Shown: in pieces, positions 43,270-52,609 of the stretch
How the letters are laid out: each line of letters begins with the position of its first letter
How positions within the stretch are numbered: the first letter of the stretch is position 1
Notes under the pieces: generated by a model
The model's input: only the letters and a program-made list of their open reading frames with translations
Told to the model about the DNA's origin: nothing
Database searches by the model: none
Program-made: the position numbers and the translations under genes
NCBI RefSeq assembly: GCF_013391805.1
Contig: NZ_CP058364.1
Coordinates: forward strand, 1 to 64,000
Source of the DNA: Galbibacter sp. BG1
GTDB taxonomy: Bacteria > Bacteroidota > Bacteroidia > Flavobacteriales > Flavobacteriaceae
DNA length: 64,000 bases
Reading direction: 5' to 3'

Positions 43270-44396
43270 ATGTTGCCAAAATCCCCCTTTACGTTATTCA
43301 TTTTTATTCTACTGTATTTTCTTTTTTCTTGTTCTGAAGAAAAAGAGATGCCAGAAATGACTTTCCCTGCGGATAAATGGGAAGAAAAATCTCCAAAACA
43401 GCTGGGAATTGATGAAATTAAAATGCTAGATGCATTGAAATATCTAGCTTCTGAATGTGGTAAGGACAGCCTACAGGAGGTAATGGTCATTAGAAATGGA
43501 TATCTCGTATACAAAGGAGATAGCATTTATAAAAAACACAATATATATTCTTCTACGAAGTCTTTTACAAGCACAGTTTTTGGTTTGATGATTGAAGACG
43601 GAGTCCTTTCTGAAGAAACACTGGCTGCAACCATCGATACCAATTTAATGGAAAACTACCCCAGGGTTCAACTTCGACATTTTGCTAGTATGACCTCTGG
43701 ATATTCTGCCGTTGGCGACAGTCGATGGAACGAACCCAGCAAAGATTGGTCGCCCACGCCATATAAAATTGGCAGTCCGTTATTCGAACCTGGTTCAGCT
43801 TTCGCTTATTGGGATGAAGCACAAATGATGTTCGGTAGACTTCTAACCATAAAAGCCCACAAGCCGCTCAAAGAAATATTTGATGACAAAATAGGAAATC
43901 AAATACATTTCGGGAATTATGAATGGTGGAACGAAGGCGATTTTGAGGGTATTCCATTGAACAATGGATGTACCGGAATTTCCATTAATGCCAGTCAACT
44001 AGCTAGGTTCGGACACTTATTTTTAATGGAGGGAACTGGGATGGAAAACAGCTGATAAATAAAAAGTGGATAAGCAAAGCAACTTCCAATCAGGTTCATA
44101 CAGATGTAATAGCCAATACCGATCGCAACAATGTAGATGGCAGGGGCTGTTATGGCTACAATTGGTGGGTAATCGGCAAAATGCCTTCTGGGAATTACCA
44201 TATGCCGGACGCACCAAGAAGCTTATTTTATGCAAGCGGATTTAACAAAAATATGTGTTTCGTAATTCCAGAATGGAATTTGGTATTTGTTCGACGGGGA
44301 GAAGACGGTAATCCAACAAAAGGAAAAAAAGAGGTCTATAATGAATTCTTTAAGCGTTTAGCGTTGGCTATCGAAAAGGGAACTATCCAAAAATAA
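43270..44396 (+). pseudogene. Beta-lactamase-family serine hydrolase lipoprotein, frameshifted
   Basis: Residues 1-~20 form a lipoprotein signal ending LFSC. The catalytic SxxK motif is SSTKSF (~residue 97), in a class C/DD-peptidase-like fold (MTSGYS, FAYWDEAQMMFGRLL). The first frame stops at 44055 after 261 residues, but homology-like sequence continues without a break in another frame from 44034 (NWDGKQLINKKWISKA ... GYNWWVIGKMPSG ... LAIEKGTIQK) to 44396. Restoring one G in the GGG run at 44031-44033 joins the two parts into a ~375-residue enzyme. It is therefore either a fresh pseudogene, phase variation at a short G run, or a sequencing error. Its 3' end overlaps holA by 14 bp, convergently. 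Confidence 0.82.
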
Positions 44397-45387
44397 CCAC
44401 CAAAAGTTCTTTTAAAAGATCTGCTTGAGAAATACTTACCGCTCCCACTCCCTTGCTCCTCACATCGATATCCCTTAGGTGAGCGACAATTTTACTACTT
44501 TTCTTCATAGGATAATTTCGGGCGGCCGTTTGATATTCACCAACAAAATAAGGATTTATTTTAAGCGCAGATGCAACACTTCCCTTAGAATGGTCTTTTA
44601 AACCGTGGTATTGCAAAAGCTGGGAAAAGAAACTATAAATTAATGATATGGTTACCACCAAGGGGTTATCTTTCGGGTTTTGTGCAAAATAATTCACAAT
44701 ACGCGTGGCTTTTACGATATCCCGCTCCCCAATGGCCTTTCTAAGTTCAAAATTGTTATAATCCTTACTAATCCCAATATTCTCTTCGATGTGTTTTGGA
44801 GTAATCTCCTCCCCTTTCGGAATTATGAGCTGTAATTTTTCGAGTTCGTTGTTTATTTTTCCCAAATCGGTCCCTAAAAACTCAACCAACATCTGGGCTG
44901 CCTTGGGGGTAATCCCATATTTTTTTCCGGCCAAAACCCTACGAATCCAATCACCAATCTGGTTCTCATACAGTTTTTTACTTTCATAAATATAACCCGT
45001 TTTGGCAATGGCTTTATATGCTTTTTTACGCTTATCCAATTTTTTGTATTTATAACATATTACCAATACTGTAGTGGGTTGCGGATTTAATGCATAAGCC
45101 TCCAATTGGTCGATGGTGCGAGATAAATGCTGTGCCTCTTTTACTATTATTACCTGCCGCTCTGCCATCATCGGGTAGCGTTTGGCACTTGAAACAATCT
45201 CATCGATGGAAACATCTTTTCCATAAAGCACCATTTGGTTAAAACCACGTTCTTCTTCGGTTAAAATAGACTGTTCCATGTATTGGGATATCTTATCCAC
45301 ATAATAGGGCTCTTCCCCCATTAAAAAATAGATGGGCTTTATGTTTCCCGCTTTAACATCGTTTACAATCTTCTTTATTTCATCCAT
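44383..45387 (-). CDS. holA: DNA polymerase III delta subunit
   Basis: The clamp-loader subunit that opens the sliding clamp. I prefer the ATG at 45387 (MDEIKKIVNDVKAG, 334 residues), the start expected for the family; an ATG at 45417 adds ten residues. The N-terminal motif PIYFLMGEEPYYVDKI is the degenerate nucleotide-binding start of HolA. The arginine/lysine-rich middle (KYKKLDKRKKAYKAI) and C-terminal collar helices (NYPMKKSSKIVAHLRDIDVRSKG) follow. It is divergent from the small HsdR-N-like gene. Confidence 0.92.
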   Translation of the reverse strand: MDEIKKIVNDVKAGNIKPIYFLMGEEPYYVDKISQYMEQSILTEEERGFNQMVLYGKDVSIDEIVSSAKRYPMMAERQVIIVKEAQHLSRTIDQLEAYALNPQPTTVLVICYKYKKLDKRKKAYKAIAKTGYIYESKKLYENQIGDWIRRVLAGKKYGITPKAAQMLVEFLGTDLGKINNELEKLQLIIPKGEEITPKHIEENIGISKDYNNFELRKAIGERDIVKATRIVNYFAQNPKDNPLVVTISLIYSFFSQLLQYHGLKDHSKGSVASALKINPYFVGEYQTAARNYPMKKSSKIVAHLRDIDVRSKGVGAVSISQADLLKELLVVIFG

Positions 45388-45486
45388 AAAAAGAATAGGT
45401 GATTTTTTGAAGAACATACTTTGACTTTTTACAAATGATTAAAAAATCAAGACGAGTTCTTAATGATATTTCTGATATTTGTTGCT

Positions 45487-45933
45487 ATGCAAGCACTTAA
45501 TTTTCCAGCATACCAATTCCGATTCAAAAATAGCGAAAATAAAGTCCAAATTTTTGATCCCATCCGGAAAAAATTCATTCAACTTCAACCTGAAGAATGG
45601 GTACGACAGCATGTTGTCTCTTTTTTAATTTCAGAAAAAAATTATCCAAAGTCACTTATCAATGTGGAAAAAGAACTGTTGGTCAACACTTTAAAGAGAA
45701 GGTACGATGTGTTGGTTTACAACTCAAACGGAAGCATTGAGCTGGTTGTAGAATGTAAGGCTCCATCGGTTAAGATTACCCAGGCCACTTTCGATCAGAT
45801 TGCGCGCTATAATTTATCTTTAAAGGCAGAATATTTGATGGTTACCAATGGCCTTGATCACTATTTCTGTAAAATGGACTACCAACAGGAAAAATATATT
45901 TTTCTAAAGGATATTCCACCTTATATGCTTTAA
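45487..45933 (+). CDS. Stand-alone HsdR N-terminal-like (PD-(D/E)XK) protein
   Basis: A 148-residue soluble protein. I use ATG 45487 (MQALNFPAYQFRFKN); an ATG at 45463 adds eight hydrophobic residues. The core matches the type I restriction R-subunit N-terminal domain: a helix EEWVRQHVVSFLI, then RYDVLVY followed by ELVVECKAP, giving the D...ExK nuclease signature, and a helix ITQATFDQIARYN. There is no helicase, HsdM or HsdS nearby, so this is not a restriction system. A DNA-end or repair role near holA is possible but unproven. Confidence 0.75.
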   Translation: MQALNFPAYQFRFKNSENKVQIFDPIRKKFIQLQPEEWVRQHVVSFLISEKNYPKSLINVEKELLVNTLKRRYDVLVYNSNGSIELVVECKAPSVKITQATFDQIARYNLSLKAEYLMVTNGLDHYFCKMDYQQEKYIFLKDIPPYML

Positions 45934-45972
45934 TTTGCAATCGGTTTTAAAAAGAGAACTCGAAAAATATAA

Positions 45973-46986
45973 ATGGAGATAGCTGTAGTTATACTGAATT
46001 GGAATGGGAAAGCGCTTTTAGAAAAGTTTTTGCCATCAGTAATAAACTATTCCCCCCAAGCTCATATTTATGTGGCCGATAACGCTTCTTCAGATGATTC
46101 CATTGCCTTTTTAAAAGATAAGTACCCGCAGGTTTCCATCATTCAGAATACAACAAACGGTGGGTTTGCGAAAGGTTATAATGAAGCTTTGAAAGATGTA
46201 AAAGAAGATATTTTCTGTCTTCTAAATTCCGATGTTGAAGTTACCGAGAATTGGCTGGAACCGATAGAAAAAGCATTTAAAGACTTCCCAAATACTGCTA
46301 TTCTTCAGCCAAAAATTTTAGATTATAAAAATAAAGATCATTTTGAATATGCCGGGGCAGCAGGCGGATTTATTGACCGACTAGGGTACCCTTTTTGTCG
46401 TGGCCGGGTTTTTCAAACCCTCGAAGAAGATAAAGGGCAATACAACGATATAAAGGAAATATTTTGGGCCACTGGCGCCTGTATGTTTGTAAAACGGGAA
46501 GTTTTTAACGCCCTAAAAGGTTTCGACGAAGATTATTTTGCGCACCAAGAAGAAATAGACCTTTGCTGGCGGGCACACAATAGAAACTACACCATTTTGT
46601 ATGTTGGCACATCCCACGTTTACCATGTTGGTGGCGCCACGTTGGGAAATATGAATCCGAAAAAGACCTTTTTAAATTTCAGGAATTCCCTTTTTTCCAT
46701 CACCAAGAACCTTCCTAAAAGAAAGGTAGTTCCTCTTATTGTAGCCCGTTTATTTTTAGATGGAATTGCAGCTTTGCGCTTTTTGTTTCAGTTTAAATTT
46801 TTGCATCTTTTTGCAATATTAAAAGCCCATTTAAGTTATTATTACTACTTTGTAAGAATCTTTAAAAAAAGAGGGGTTATCAACAAAGACATTAAGTATT
46901 TTGAATGTACTTCAATAGTGCTTAGTTATTTCTTGAAACAAAAAAGGTATTATTATGAAATTGTAAATCAGCGTTCTTCGCGATAA
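45973..46986 (+). CDS. Family 2 glycosyltransferase
   Basis: The protein has 337 residues. The GT-A fold opens with AVVILNWNG and has VADNASSDDS, NGGFAKGYNEAL and the metal-binding region CLLNSDVEV (~78-86). An acceptor-side helix carries DEDYFAHQEEIDLCWRAH. This set is typical of rhamnosyl-type GT2 enzymes that add sugars to surface polysaccharide or lipid carriers. The C-terminal ~90 residues are basic and hydrophobic (RFLFQFKFLHLFAIL) and may sit at the membrane. No polysaccharide cluster surrounds it, so the substrate is unknown. Confidence 0.88.
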   Translation: MEIAVVILNWNGKALLEKFLPSVINYSPQAHIYVADNASSDDSIAFLKDKYPQVSIIQNTTNGGFAKGYNEALKDVKEDIFCLLNSDVEVTENWLEPIEKAFKDFPNTAILQPKILDYKNKDHFEYAGAAGGFIDRLGYPFCRGRVFQTLEEDKGQYNDIKEIFWATGACMFVKREVFNALKGFDEDYFAHQEEIDLCWRAHNRNYTILYVGTSHVYHVGGATLGNMNPKKTFLNFRNSLFSITKNLPKRKVVPLIVARLFLDGIAALRFLFQFKFLHLFAILKAHLSYYYYFVRIFKKRGVINKDIKYFECTSIVLSYFLKQKRYYYEIVNQRSSR

Positions 46987-47027
46987 TACAGTTCATTTAA
47001 GAGAAAATTAACTAAAAACGATGTACA

Positions 47028-47035
47028 TACATTTG
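47028..47035 (+). promoter_or_regulatory. Putative -7 promoter element of the OmpA lipoprotein gene
   Basis: TACATTTG matches TAnnTTTG exactly and lies 58 bp before the start codon in a 106-bp intergenic region. It is identical to the element ahead of the thr leader. No clear -33 TTTG was found. Confidence 0.45.
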
Positions 47036-47092
47036 CTTTTTATATAATTTTGTTTTAAAATGTTAAAACGTTAATTAAGTAAAATCATAATC

Positions 47093-47932
47093 ATGAAAAG
47101 AATTTTTTTATTAGGTGCCATGAGCGCTATTTTTCTAACATCTTGTGTTTCTTCTAAGAAATATGCTGAATTAGAGCAAAAACAAAAGGAAACCCAAGAC
47201 CTGTTAAATTCAGCGACTGTTAAGTTGAATTCGTGTCTAGCGGAAAAAGACAATTATAAAGAGCAAATAGATGTGCTTAAGGCTAATAACCAAGAGTTAA
47301 TTAACAATATGGGTAATTTAACAACCCTTACATCTAAAGGTGCAGACAACCTTGAAAAGTCTCTAGAGAGCTTAAGGGAAAAAGATCTTACAATAAGAAA
47401 ATTACAAAATGCAGTTACTCGTAGAGACTCTGTAAATTTAGCTTTAGTACAAAGTTTAAAAGGGGTATTGGGTAATTTGGATGATGAAGATATCAACATT
47501 AGCGTAGAAAAAGGTGTTGTTTATGTAAACATTTCAGATAAACTATTATTCTCTAGCGGTAGCACTACAGTTTCTGCAAGAGCTAAAGAGGTTTTAGGAA
47601 AAGTTGCTACAGTAGTTAAAAACAAGCCAGATTTCGAATTCATGGTTGAAGGACACACAGATACAGTGCCAATTAAAACTGCAGCTATTAAAGATAACTG
47701 GGATTTAAGTGTACTTAGAGCAACTTCTGTTGTTAGAATTTTACAAGACGAGTTTGGCGTAGCTCCAGCTAGAATGACTGCAGCTGGTAGAGGTCAATAT
47801 GTTCCTGTTGCATCTAACGATACTGCAGATGGAAAAGCTAAAAACCGTAGAACTAGAATTGTTATCTTACCTAAGTTAGATCAATTCTACAGCATGATTG
47901 AAGAAGGAATGAAAGATCCTAAAATTAACTAA
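47093..47932 (+). CDS. OmpA-family peptidoglycan-binding lipoprotein
   Basis: The protein has 279 residues. The lipobox is LTSC (Cys18), so the mature protein is lipid-anchored. Residues ~25-125 form a coiled coil (KKYAELEQKQKETQDLL; ADNLEKSLESLREKDLT). Residues ~145-265 are an OmpA domain with LLFSSGSTTVSARAKEVL, VEGHTDTVPI and NRRTRIVIL, carrying the Asp and Arg that bind diaminopimelate. It is probably an abundant envelope-tethering lipoprotein, given the good promoter element and strong terminator around it. Confidence 0.93.
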   Translation: MKRIFLLGAMSAIFLTSCVSSKKYAELEQKQKETQDLLNSATVKLNSCLAEKDNYKEQIDVLKANNQELINNMGNLTTLTSKGADNLEKSLESLREKDLTIRKLQNAVTRRDSVNLALVQSLKGVLGNLDDEDINISVEKGVVYVNISDKLLFSSGSTTVSARAKEVLGKVATVVKNKPDFEFMVEGHTDTVPIKTAAIKDNWDLSVLRATSVVRILQDEFGVAPARMTAAGRGQYVPVASNDTADGKAKNRRTRIVILPKLDQFYSMIEEGMKDPKIN

Positions 47933-47955
47933 GGATCCGTTCTAAATATATATTT

Positions 47956-47984
47956 AAAAGCATCGCTTCGGCGATGCTTTTTTT
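47956..47984 (+). terminator. Rho-independent terminator after the OmpA lipoprotein
   Basis: A perfect 7-bp stem GCATCGC / GCGATGC with a TTCG tetraloop is extended by A-T pairs and followed by seven T residues. The flanking A run could also let it serve the convergent mltF-like gene. Confidence 0.95.
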
Positions 47985-48005
47985 GTTATACTACATACAT
48001 GTTCA

Positions 48006-49469
48006 TTATTTAATAAAATCCTGATAATGATCGTATCTTCTAAAAATACTTTCTACGTAGTTATAAGGCTCCGTCCCTTTTACATACCCATATTTTATAC
48101 CTTCTTTACGGTAGTTTTCCTCTTTGCTTAGCGCTAACAACATGTTTTCCACATTATTGTCCCATGTGTTTTTATCAAGCCCGTTCATCTTTGTCAAGGT
48201 TATGGCGTCTTCAATATGCCGAAACCCACAATCGTAAGCGGCCATCGTGAATTTAATACGCTGTTCAGCATCAGGAATAAAATTGTAATAATCGTAAAGC
48301 TTTTTTAAATATTTAGATCCGCCTGTGATATTTTCCGTAGGATCTGTTATATTATCAACGCCCATATCATTGGCAGTGCCAGGCATTAACTGCATTAGCC
48401 CCATTGCCCCTGCCCAAGAAGTGGTAGTGGGATCAAAACGGGATTCTTGATAAATAAGTGAAGATAGCAAACGCCAGTCCCATTCTAAATAATCGGCTCC
48501 TTTTTTAATGATATCATCATACGGACTAATTTCATTGGTATTAAGACTGAAAAAATCGCTTTTAATTCTTCGATTAAAGCTTCTCGTATTTTTAAAATAT
48601 TTCCGGTAGGTTACAATATAATCTACATCCTTCCGAATGCGCACGACCCAATTATTCACTTCAGCCAACAGATTTTTAGAAGATGGCCTAACAGCCCAAG
48701 CAATACGCTGTGAGAAACTCACAGGCACAGACACATCTAAATTTGAATAGTAAGAAGCTTGTAAATTTGCCAAATAATCGTCTGCAACAGTATATTTTAC
48801 TTCACCATTGCTAACCTTCTCCATTACTTCATCTGTAGAATAACTCCCTTTTATGGTATCTATATGTATGGTCCCTCCCAATTCCTCGGAAAGATTTTTA
48901 ATACGCTGAAAATAGGCAGTATTCTTTCTTACACTTACCGTATCCCCCAATAACTCCATTGGGTCGTGAATTAAAGCCCTGTCTAATTTTGCCCAATTTA
49001 AAGTGCGCCAATTATCAGGTTTCTTCTGTACCAAGACTTGTTTTGTTAAGTACAAATAATCTGAAAAAGCCACTTTTTCTTTTCTTTCTGAAGAGATGGT
49101 CAAACCGTGTGCAATAATATCCCCTTCGCCAGCCAATAAAGCATCTATTAAATGATTTAAATTATCCACTATTTTAACCTCTAGTTTTACTCCTAAATCT
49201 TCTGCCAATCCCTTTAGAAGTTCATACTCAAACCCCATAGTTTGACCTCGGTATAAAAAATAACTGGTGGAACTATATACCACCAAAGCACGTAAAATTC
49301 CTTCCTCTTTGATGGCATCTAGATCCCGATATACAATTTCTTTCTGAGCCTCCTTTGCGGAAGGAAGGGTATCCAAAGTTTCTGTATCAACAGATTTATT
49401 TTTATTTGAAGAACTTTCTGTCTCACAGCTAAAAAGCAGTACACATAAAAGAAAGAAATATCGGCGCAT
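48006..49469 (-). CDS. mltF: MltF-like membrane-bound lytic transglycosylase
   Basis: A 487-residue lipoprotein (lipobox LLFSC, Cys15) that cleaves peptidoglycan. A periplasmic solute-binding (SBP_bac_3-like) regulatory domain spans ~50-270 (ILRALVVYSSTSYFLYRGQTMGFEYELLKGLA, DIIAHGLTISSERK). A SLT catalytic domain spans ~320-450, with the catalytic Glu in LIYQESRFDP followed by GAMGLMQLMPGTA. This domain order is that of MltF. A Ser/Asn/Lys-rich linker follows the lipid anchor. It stands alone and is convergent with the OmpA lipoprotein gene. Confidence 0.92.
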   Translation of the reverse strand: MRRYFFLLCVLLFSCETESSSNKNKSVDTETLDTLPSAKEAQKEIVYRDLDAIKEEGILRALVVYSSTSYFLYRGQTMGFEYELLKGLAEDLGVKLEVKIVDNLNHLIDALLAGEGDIIAHGLTISSERKEKVAFSDYLYLTKQVLVQKKPDNWRTLNWAKLDRALIHDPMELLGDTVSVRKNTAYFQRIKNLSEELGGTIHIDTIKGSYSTDEVMEKVSNGEVKYTVADDYLANLQASYYSNLDVSVPVSFSQRIAWAVRPSSKNLLAEVNNWVVRIRKDVDYIVTYRKYFKNTRSFNRRIKSDFFSLNTNEISPYDDIIKKGADYLEWDWRLLSSLIYQESRFDPTTTSWAGAMGLMQLMPGTANDMGVDNITDPTENITGGSKYLKKLYDYYNFIPDAEQRIKFTMAAYDCGFRHIEDAITLTKMNGLDKNTWDNNVENMLLALSKEENYRKEGIKYGYVKGTEPYNYVESIFRRYDHYQDFIK

Positions 49470-49855
49470 ATGTAATGGGATTAACAGTTTTTTGAAAAAT
49501 TGAAATAATTTAACTTCTTATAAATGAAATAAATTTAAGAAATTATAATTCTCCATGACCCAACATGATCTTTATAGTGGTTGTATTTTCTTTAATGACC
49601 TGAAAGGGAATTTCCAATTCTTTCGCTAAATTTAATGAGTTTATACCTTCTGCTGATAGTATCTCAACTGAAAACAGACATATTATGATGAATGGTTTTT
49701 AAAAAAACAGATAGGCGAAGGATTTCATAAAAAAAGAAATGGTAGTTTGGTTAAAGTATTGAAAGTAAGTGTATAAATTAAAAGAAGTTACAAAAAGCCT
49801 CTAAATTTAAAATGCATAGTTGAATTTTGTTATATTTAAAAACTAATTTTATTTA
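49470..49855. other. Intergenic region with possible gene remnant
   Basis: This 386-bp AT-rich spacer lies between two divergent lipoprotein genes. On the minus strand a 51-codon open stretch without an ATG (49543-49698) reads as a hydrophobic start (PFIIICLFSVEILSAEG) followed by LNLAKELEIPFQVIKENTT and ends GHGEL-stop. It could be the decayed remnant of a secreted protein or chance. No promoter or terminator is convincing here. Confidence 0.3.
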
Positions 49856-50380
49856 ATGAAGATCCAGATATTCAATAAATACTTAATCACAGCTTTTTGT
49901 ATTGTTTTCTTTTTTTCTTGTGAAAATAAAAAAGAAGAAGAAACGCTTCAAAAGATAAATTGGAAGAATAGGGAAATTGGCGAAAATCTTCCCGATACTT
50001 TAACCCAAGGGCAAACATATTTATCGGTTTACTCTCAAATATATAGTTATACCCAGCATGCACAACAAGACCTTACCACAACGATAAGTCTAAGAAACGT
50101 AAGCGAAAAAGACAGTGTTTATATATCGAAGGCTAACTATTTTAACGAATCTGGAACACTTGTTCGTTCTTACGTCTCCAACACTATTTTTTTGGCTCCC
50201 ATGGAAACTTTAGAAATAATTATTGATAACAAGGATAACGAAGGTGGTTCTGGTGGAAATTTTATGTTTAATTGGATTTCCAAGGCAAACACGCCTCCTC
50301 CACATTTTGAAGCTGTGATGATTTCCACAGCAGGGCAACAAGGTCTTTCTTTTACTACCTCGGGGGTGCGGGTTAAATAA
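49856..50380 (+). CDS. DUF3124 lipoprotein
   Basis: A 174-residue protein with a lipoprotein signal (lipobox FFSC, Cys22) and a Lys/Glu-rich linker. The body matches the DUF3124 family: YLSVYSQIYSYTQHAQQDLTTTISLRN, then LAPMETLEIIIDNKDNEGGSGGNFMF, a beta-sandwich pattern with a glycine-rich loop. No function is known for the family. Its stop codon is only 4 bp from the end of the convergent ABC permease gene, leaving no room for a separate terminator. Confidence 0.8.
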   Translation: MKIQIFNKYLITAFCIVFFFSCENKKEEETLQKINWKNREIGENLPDTLTQGQTYLSVYSQIYSYTQHAQQDLTTTISLRNVSEKDSVYISKANYFNESGTLVRSYVSNTIFLAPMETLEIIIDNKDNEGGSGGNFMFNWISKANTPPPHFEAVMISTAGQQGLSFTTSGVRVK

Positions 50381-50384
50381 ATTA

Positions 50385-51503
50385 TTAAGATTCTTGTTTT
50401 CGATAGCTTATAATCGCCAAGGTATTAAAGATGATGGCTAAAACAAGGGTGTATATAAACTCCATTTTAATAGCCGCCCAGCCACTACCTTTCATTAGTA
50501 CTTTTCTGGCAACCGAAATAAAATGAGCCAAAGGGTTAGGAATAGTAGCGTACTGCGCCCATTTTGGCATACTTTCTATTGGGGTAAACAATCCACACAT
50601 TAAAATAAATATTAGGATAAAAAAAAACGCTACAAAAATCGCCTGTTGCTGAGTGTTTGCGAAATTTGATATTAATAAACCAAATCCCAGAACAGCTACC
50701 AAATTCACTATGGCGTATAAAAACAAAGTAATAAGACTGCCACGCATCGGGATGTTGAAAATGATCTTACTTACCGTTAAACCAATAATTAAAAGAAATA
50801 TCCCAATACATAAAAATGGGATTAGTTTTCCTAAAATGAACTGCCATTTTTTAATTGGAGTAACATTGATCTGCTCTATAGTTCCAATTTCCCTTTCTCG
50901 AACGACATTCATGGCAGAAAGTACAATGGTTAAAAGTGCGGTGAGTTCTGCAAGAATTCCTGGCGCCATAAAATGAGTATATTTTAATTCAGGATTATAC
51001 CAATTTCTATTAACAATAGTGGCGGTGTTTGTTTTGGACATCGTGAAAGAGGCAACGTTTTCAATCAAACTTTTATTAAAGGTACTTATAATATTTATTA
51101 AGTAGCCCGAACCTACAGTAGCTTGTTGCCCATTGACAGCATTTACTAAAACTTGCATTGAAGGCTGTTCTTTTCGAAGAAATTTCTTTTCAAAATTAGC
51201 TGGAATCTGCAAAATGATATCAACCTCATTACCCTGCATATATTTCATGGCTTCTTTATTACCAAAAGGAGTGGCAATTAAAGAAAATCTTTTGTTTGCC
51301 ATAATTTTGTCGGTTAATTCTTTCGAAAATTCTGACTGATCATTATCGACCACCGCTATATTCACATTTTTAACCTCATTGGAGGCTGCATTGGATAAAA
51401 GCAAAAGTTGAATGACGGGCAAAATGGTCATCATAGGCAACAGGGCCTTGTTCCTAAAAATCTGTATAAACTCTTTCTGTATCAAAAACCATAAAACCCT
51501 CAT
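50385..51503 (-). CDS. ABC-2 type permease (YbhR-like)
   Basis: The protein has 372 residues, with one N-terminal membrane helix (~21-40), a ~130-residue periplasmic loop (~42-170) and five further helices (~175-365). The motif ILAELTALLTIVLSAMNVVREREIGTIEQINVTPI matches the ABC-2 signature (VREREIGTIEQ, ~212-222). It is the last gene of the efflux operon and overlaps the preceding permease by 4 bp (ATGA type), so the two are translationally coupled and probably form the membrane heterodimer. Confidence 0.9.
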   Translation of the reverse strand: MRVLWFLIQKEFIQIFRNKALLPMMTILPVIQLLLLSNAASNEVKNVNIAVVDNDQSEFSKELTDKIMANKRFSLIATPFGNKEAMKYMQGNEVDIILQIPANFEKKFLRKEQPSMQVLVNAVNGQQATVGSGYLINIISTFNKSLIENVASFTMSKTNTATIVNRNWYNPELKYTHFMAPGILAELTALLTIVLSAMNVVREREIGTIEQINVTPIKKWQFILGKLIPFLCIGIFLLIIGLTVSKIIFNIPMRGSLITLFLYAIVNLVAVLGFGLLISNFANTQQQAIFVAFFFILIFILMCGLFTPIESMPKWAQYATIPNPLAHFISVARKVLMKGSGWAAIKMEFIYTLVLAIIFNTLAIISYRKQES

Positions 51504-52609
51504 TGCAGTCTTATTTTAAAGTTTTTCCAAGTGAGCAAAAGCAAAACAACTGTCATGAACACCAATATTAGAAATGGTTTCCAAATAAATTCCAAGCCCA
51601 CCCCCCTTAGCATAATTCCTTTAAGAATTTCTATAAAATAGGTAGCTGGTATTAGATGCCCCAAAACCTGCAGTACAAGAGGCATACTGGTTAAAGGAAA
51701 AATAAACCCAGACAGAATCATGGATGGCAACATTAGCCCCATTAAAGATCTCATCATAGCATCTTGTTGCGTTTTTGAAGCAGTAGATATAAGCGTTCCT
51801 AGTGACAAGGCAGTTATAACGTAGAGCGCGCTCATAATCAATAAAAGAATCAAGCTTCCTACCACTGGTACATCAAAAATAAAATATCCTATAAGCAAAA
51901 CCAGAATTACATCTACAAAAGATAAAACTGCGTATGGAGTCACCTTCCCTAAAATAATGATAAGTGGATGTAAAGGTGATACTAATAATATTTCCATAGT
52001 TCCAGTTTCCTTCTCTTTGGCTATAGTCAAGGAAGTTAACATGGCGGAAATGATTAGTAAAATCAAGGCGATAGTGCCCGGCACAAAGTTATAAGAACTT
52101 CTAAGCTGGGGGTTGTATAGCATTCTAGTTTCTATTGGGATCTTATAAGGATTACTGCTTAAGTCTCCTTTTTGTTCTTGAAACCGATGAATCATTTGGT
52201 TGGCGTATTGAACCAAGGTATTGGCATTATTGGGATCAGAGCCATCCGCAATTATTTGAATCTTCATTCCAGTATTACTATATAGTGCCGACGAAAAATT
52301 TGCTGGGATAACCATTACGAGTTTGGTATCGCCATTTTTAAAGCCAGCCTCCATTTCATCTTCGCTTTTTAATAAATTATGAAGTTTAAAATATCCCGAG
52401 CTCTGCATTTGCTGTATAAGCTGTTTACTTTCTTGGTCTTTGGAATGGTCTAAAACATCAATTGCCGCATTTTTAAACTCATTGGTCACTGCAAATCCAA
52501 AAATGAGTATTTGTGCCAATGGCATTCCAAAAAGTATTAAAAGCGTACGTTTATCACGTAAAATATGATAGGTTTCCTTTTTTACAAATGCCCAAAATAC
52601 TTTAAACAT
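51500..52609 (-). CDS. ABC-2 type permease (YbhS-like)
   Basis: This 369-residue paralogue of the next gene has the same topology: helix ~24-42, a long periplasmic loop, then a five-helix core with the signature AKEKETGTMEILLVSPL (~207-223). It begins within the end of the ATPase gene (8-bp overlap) and overlaps the next permease. Drug or lipid export through the inner membrane is expected; the substrate is unknown. Confidence 0.9.
   Translation of the reverse strand: MFKVFWAFVKKETYHILRDKRTLLILFGMPLAQILIFGFAVTNEFKNAAIDVLDHSKDQESKQLIQQMQSSGYFKLHNLLKSEDEMEAGFKNGDTKLVMVIPANFSSALYSNTGMKIQIIADGSDPNNANTLVQYANQMIHRFQEQKGDLSSNPYKIPIETRMLYNPQLRSSYNFVPGTIALILLIISAMLTSLTIAKEKETGTMEILLVSPLHPLIIILGKVTPYAVLSFVDVILVLLIGYFIFDVPVVGSLILLLIMSALYVITALSLGTLISTASKTQQDAMMRSLMGLMLPSMILSGFIFPLTSMPLVLQVLGHLIPATYFIEILKGIMLRGVGLEFIWKPFLILVFMTVVLLLLTWKNFKIRLQ

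Noticed and set aside
45487-45933. Part of a restriction-modification or defence system
   Set aside because: Only the HsdR N-terminal-like domain is present; no helicase, methylase or specificity gene is near, and the neighbours are housekeeping.
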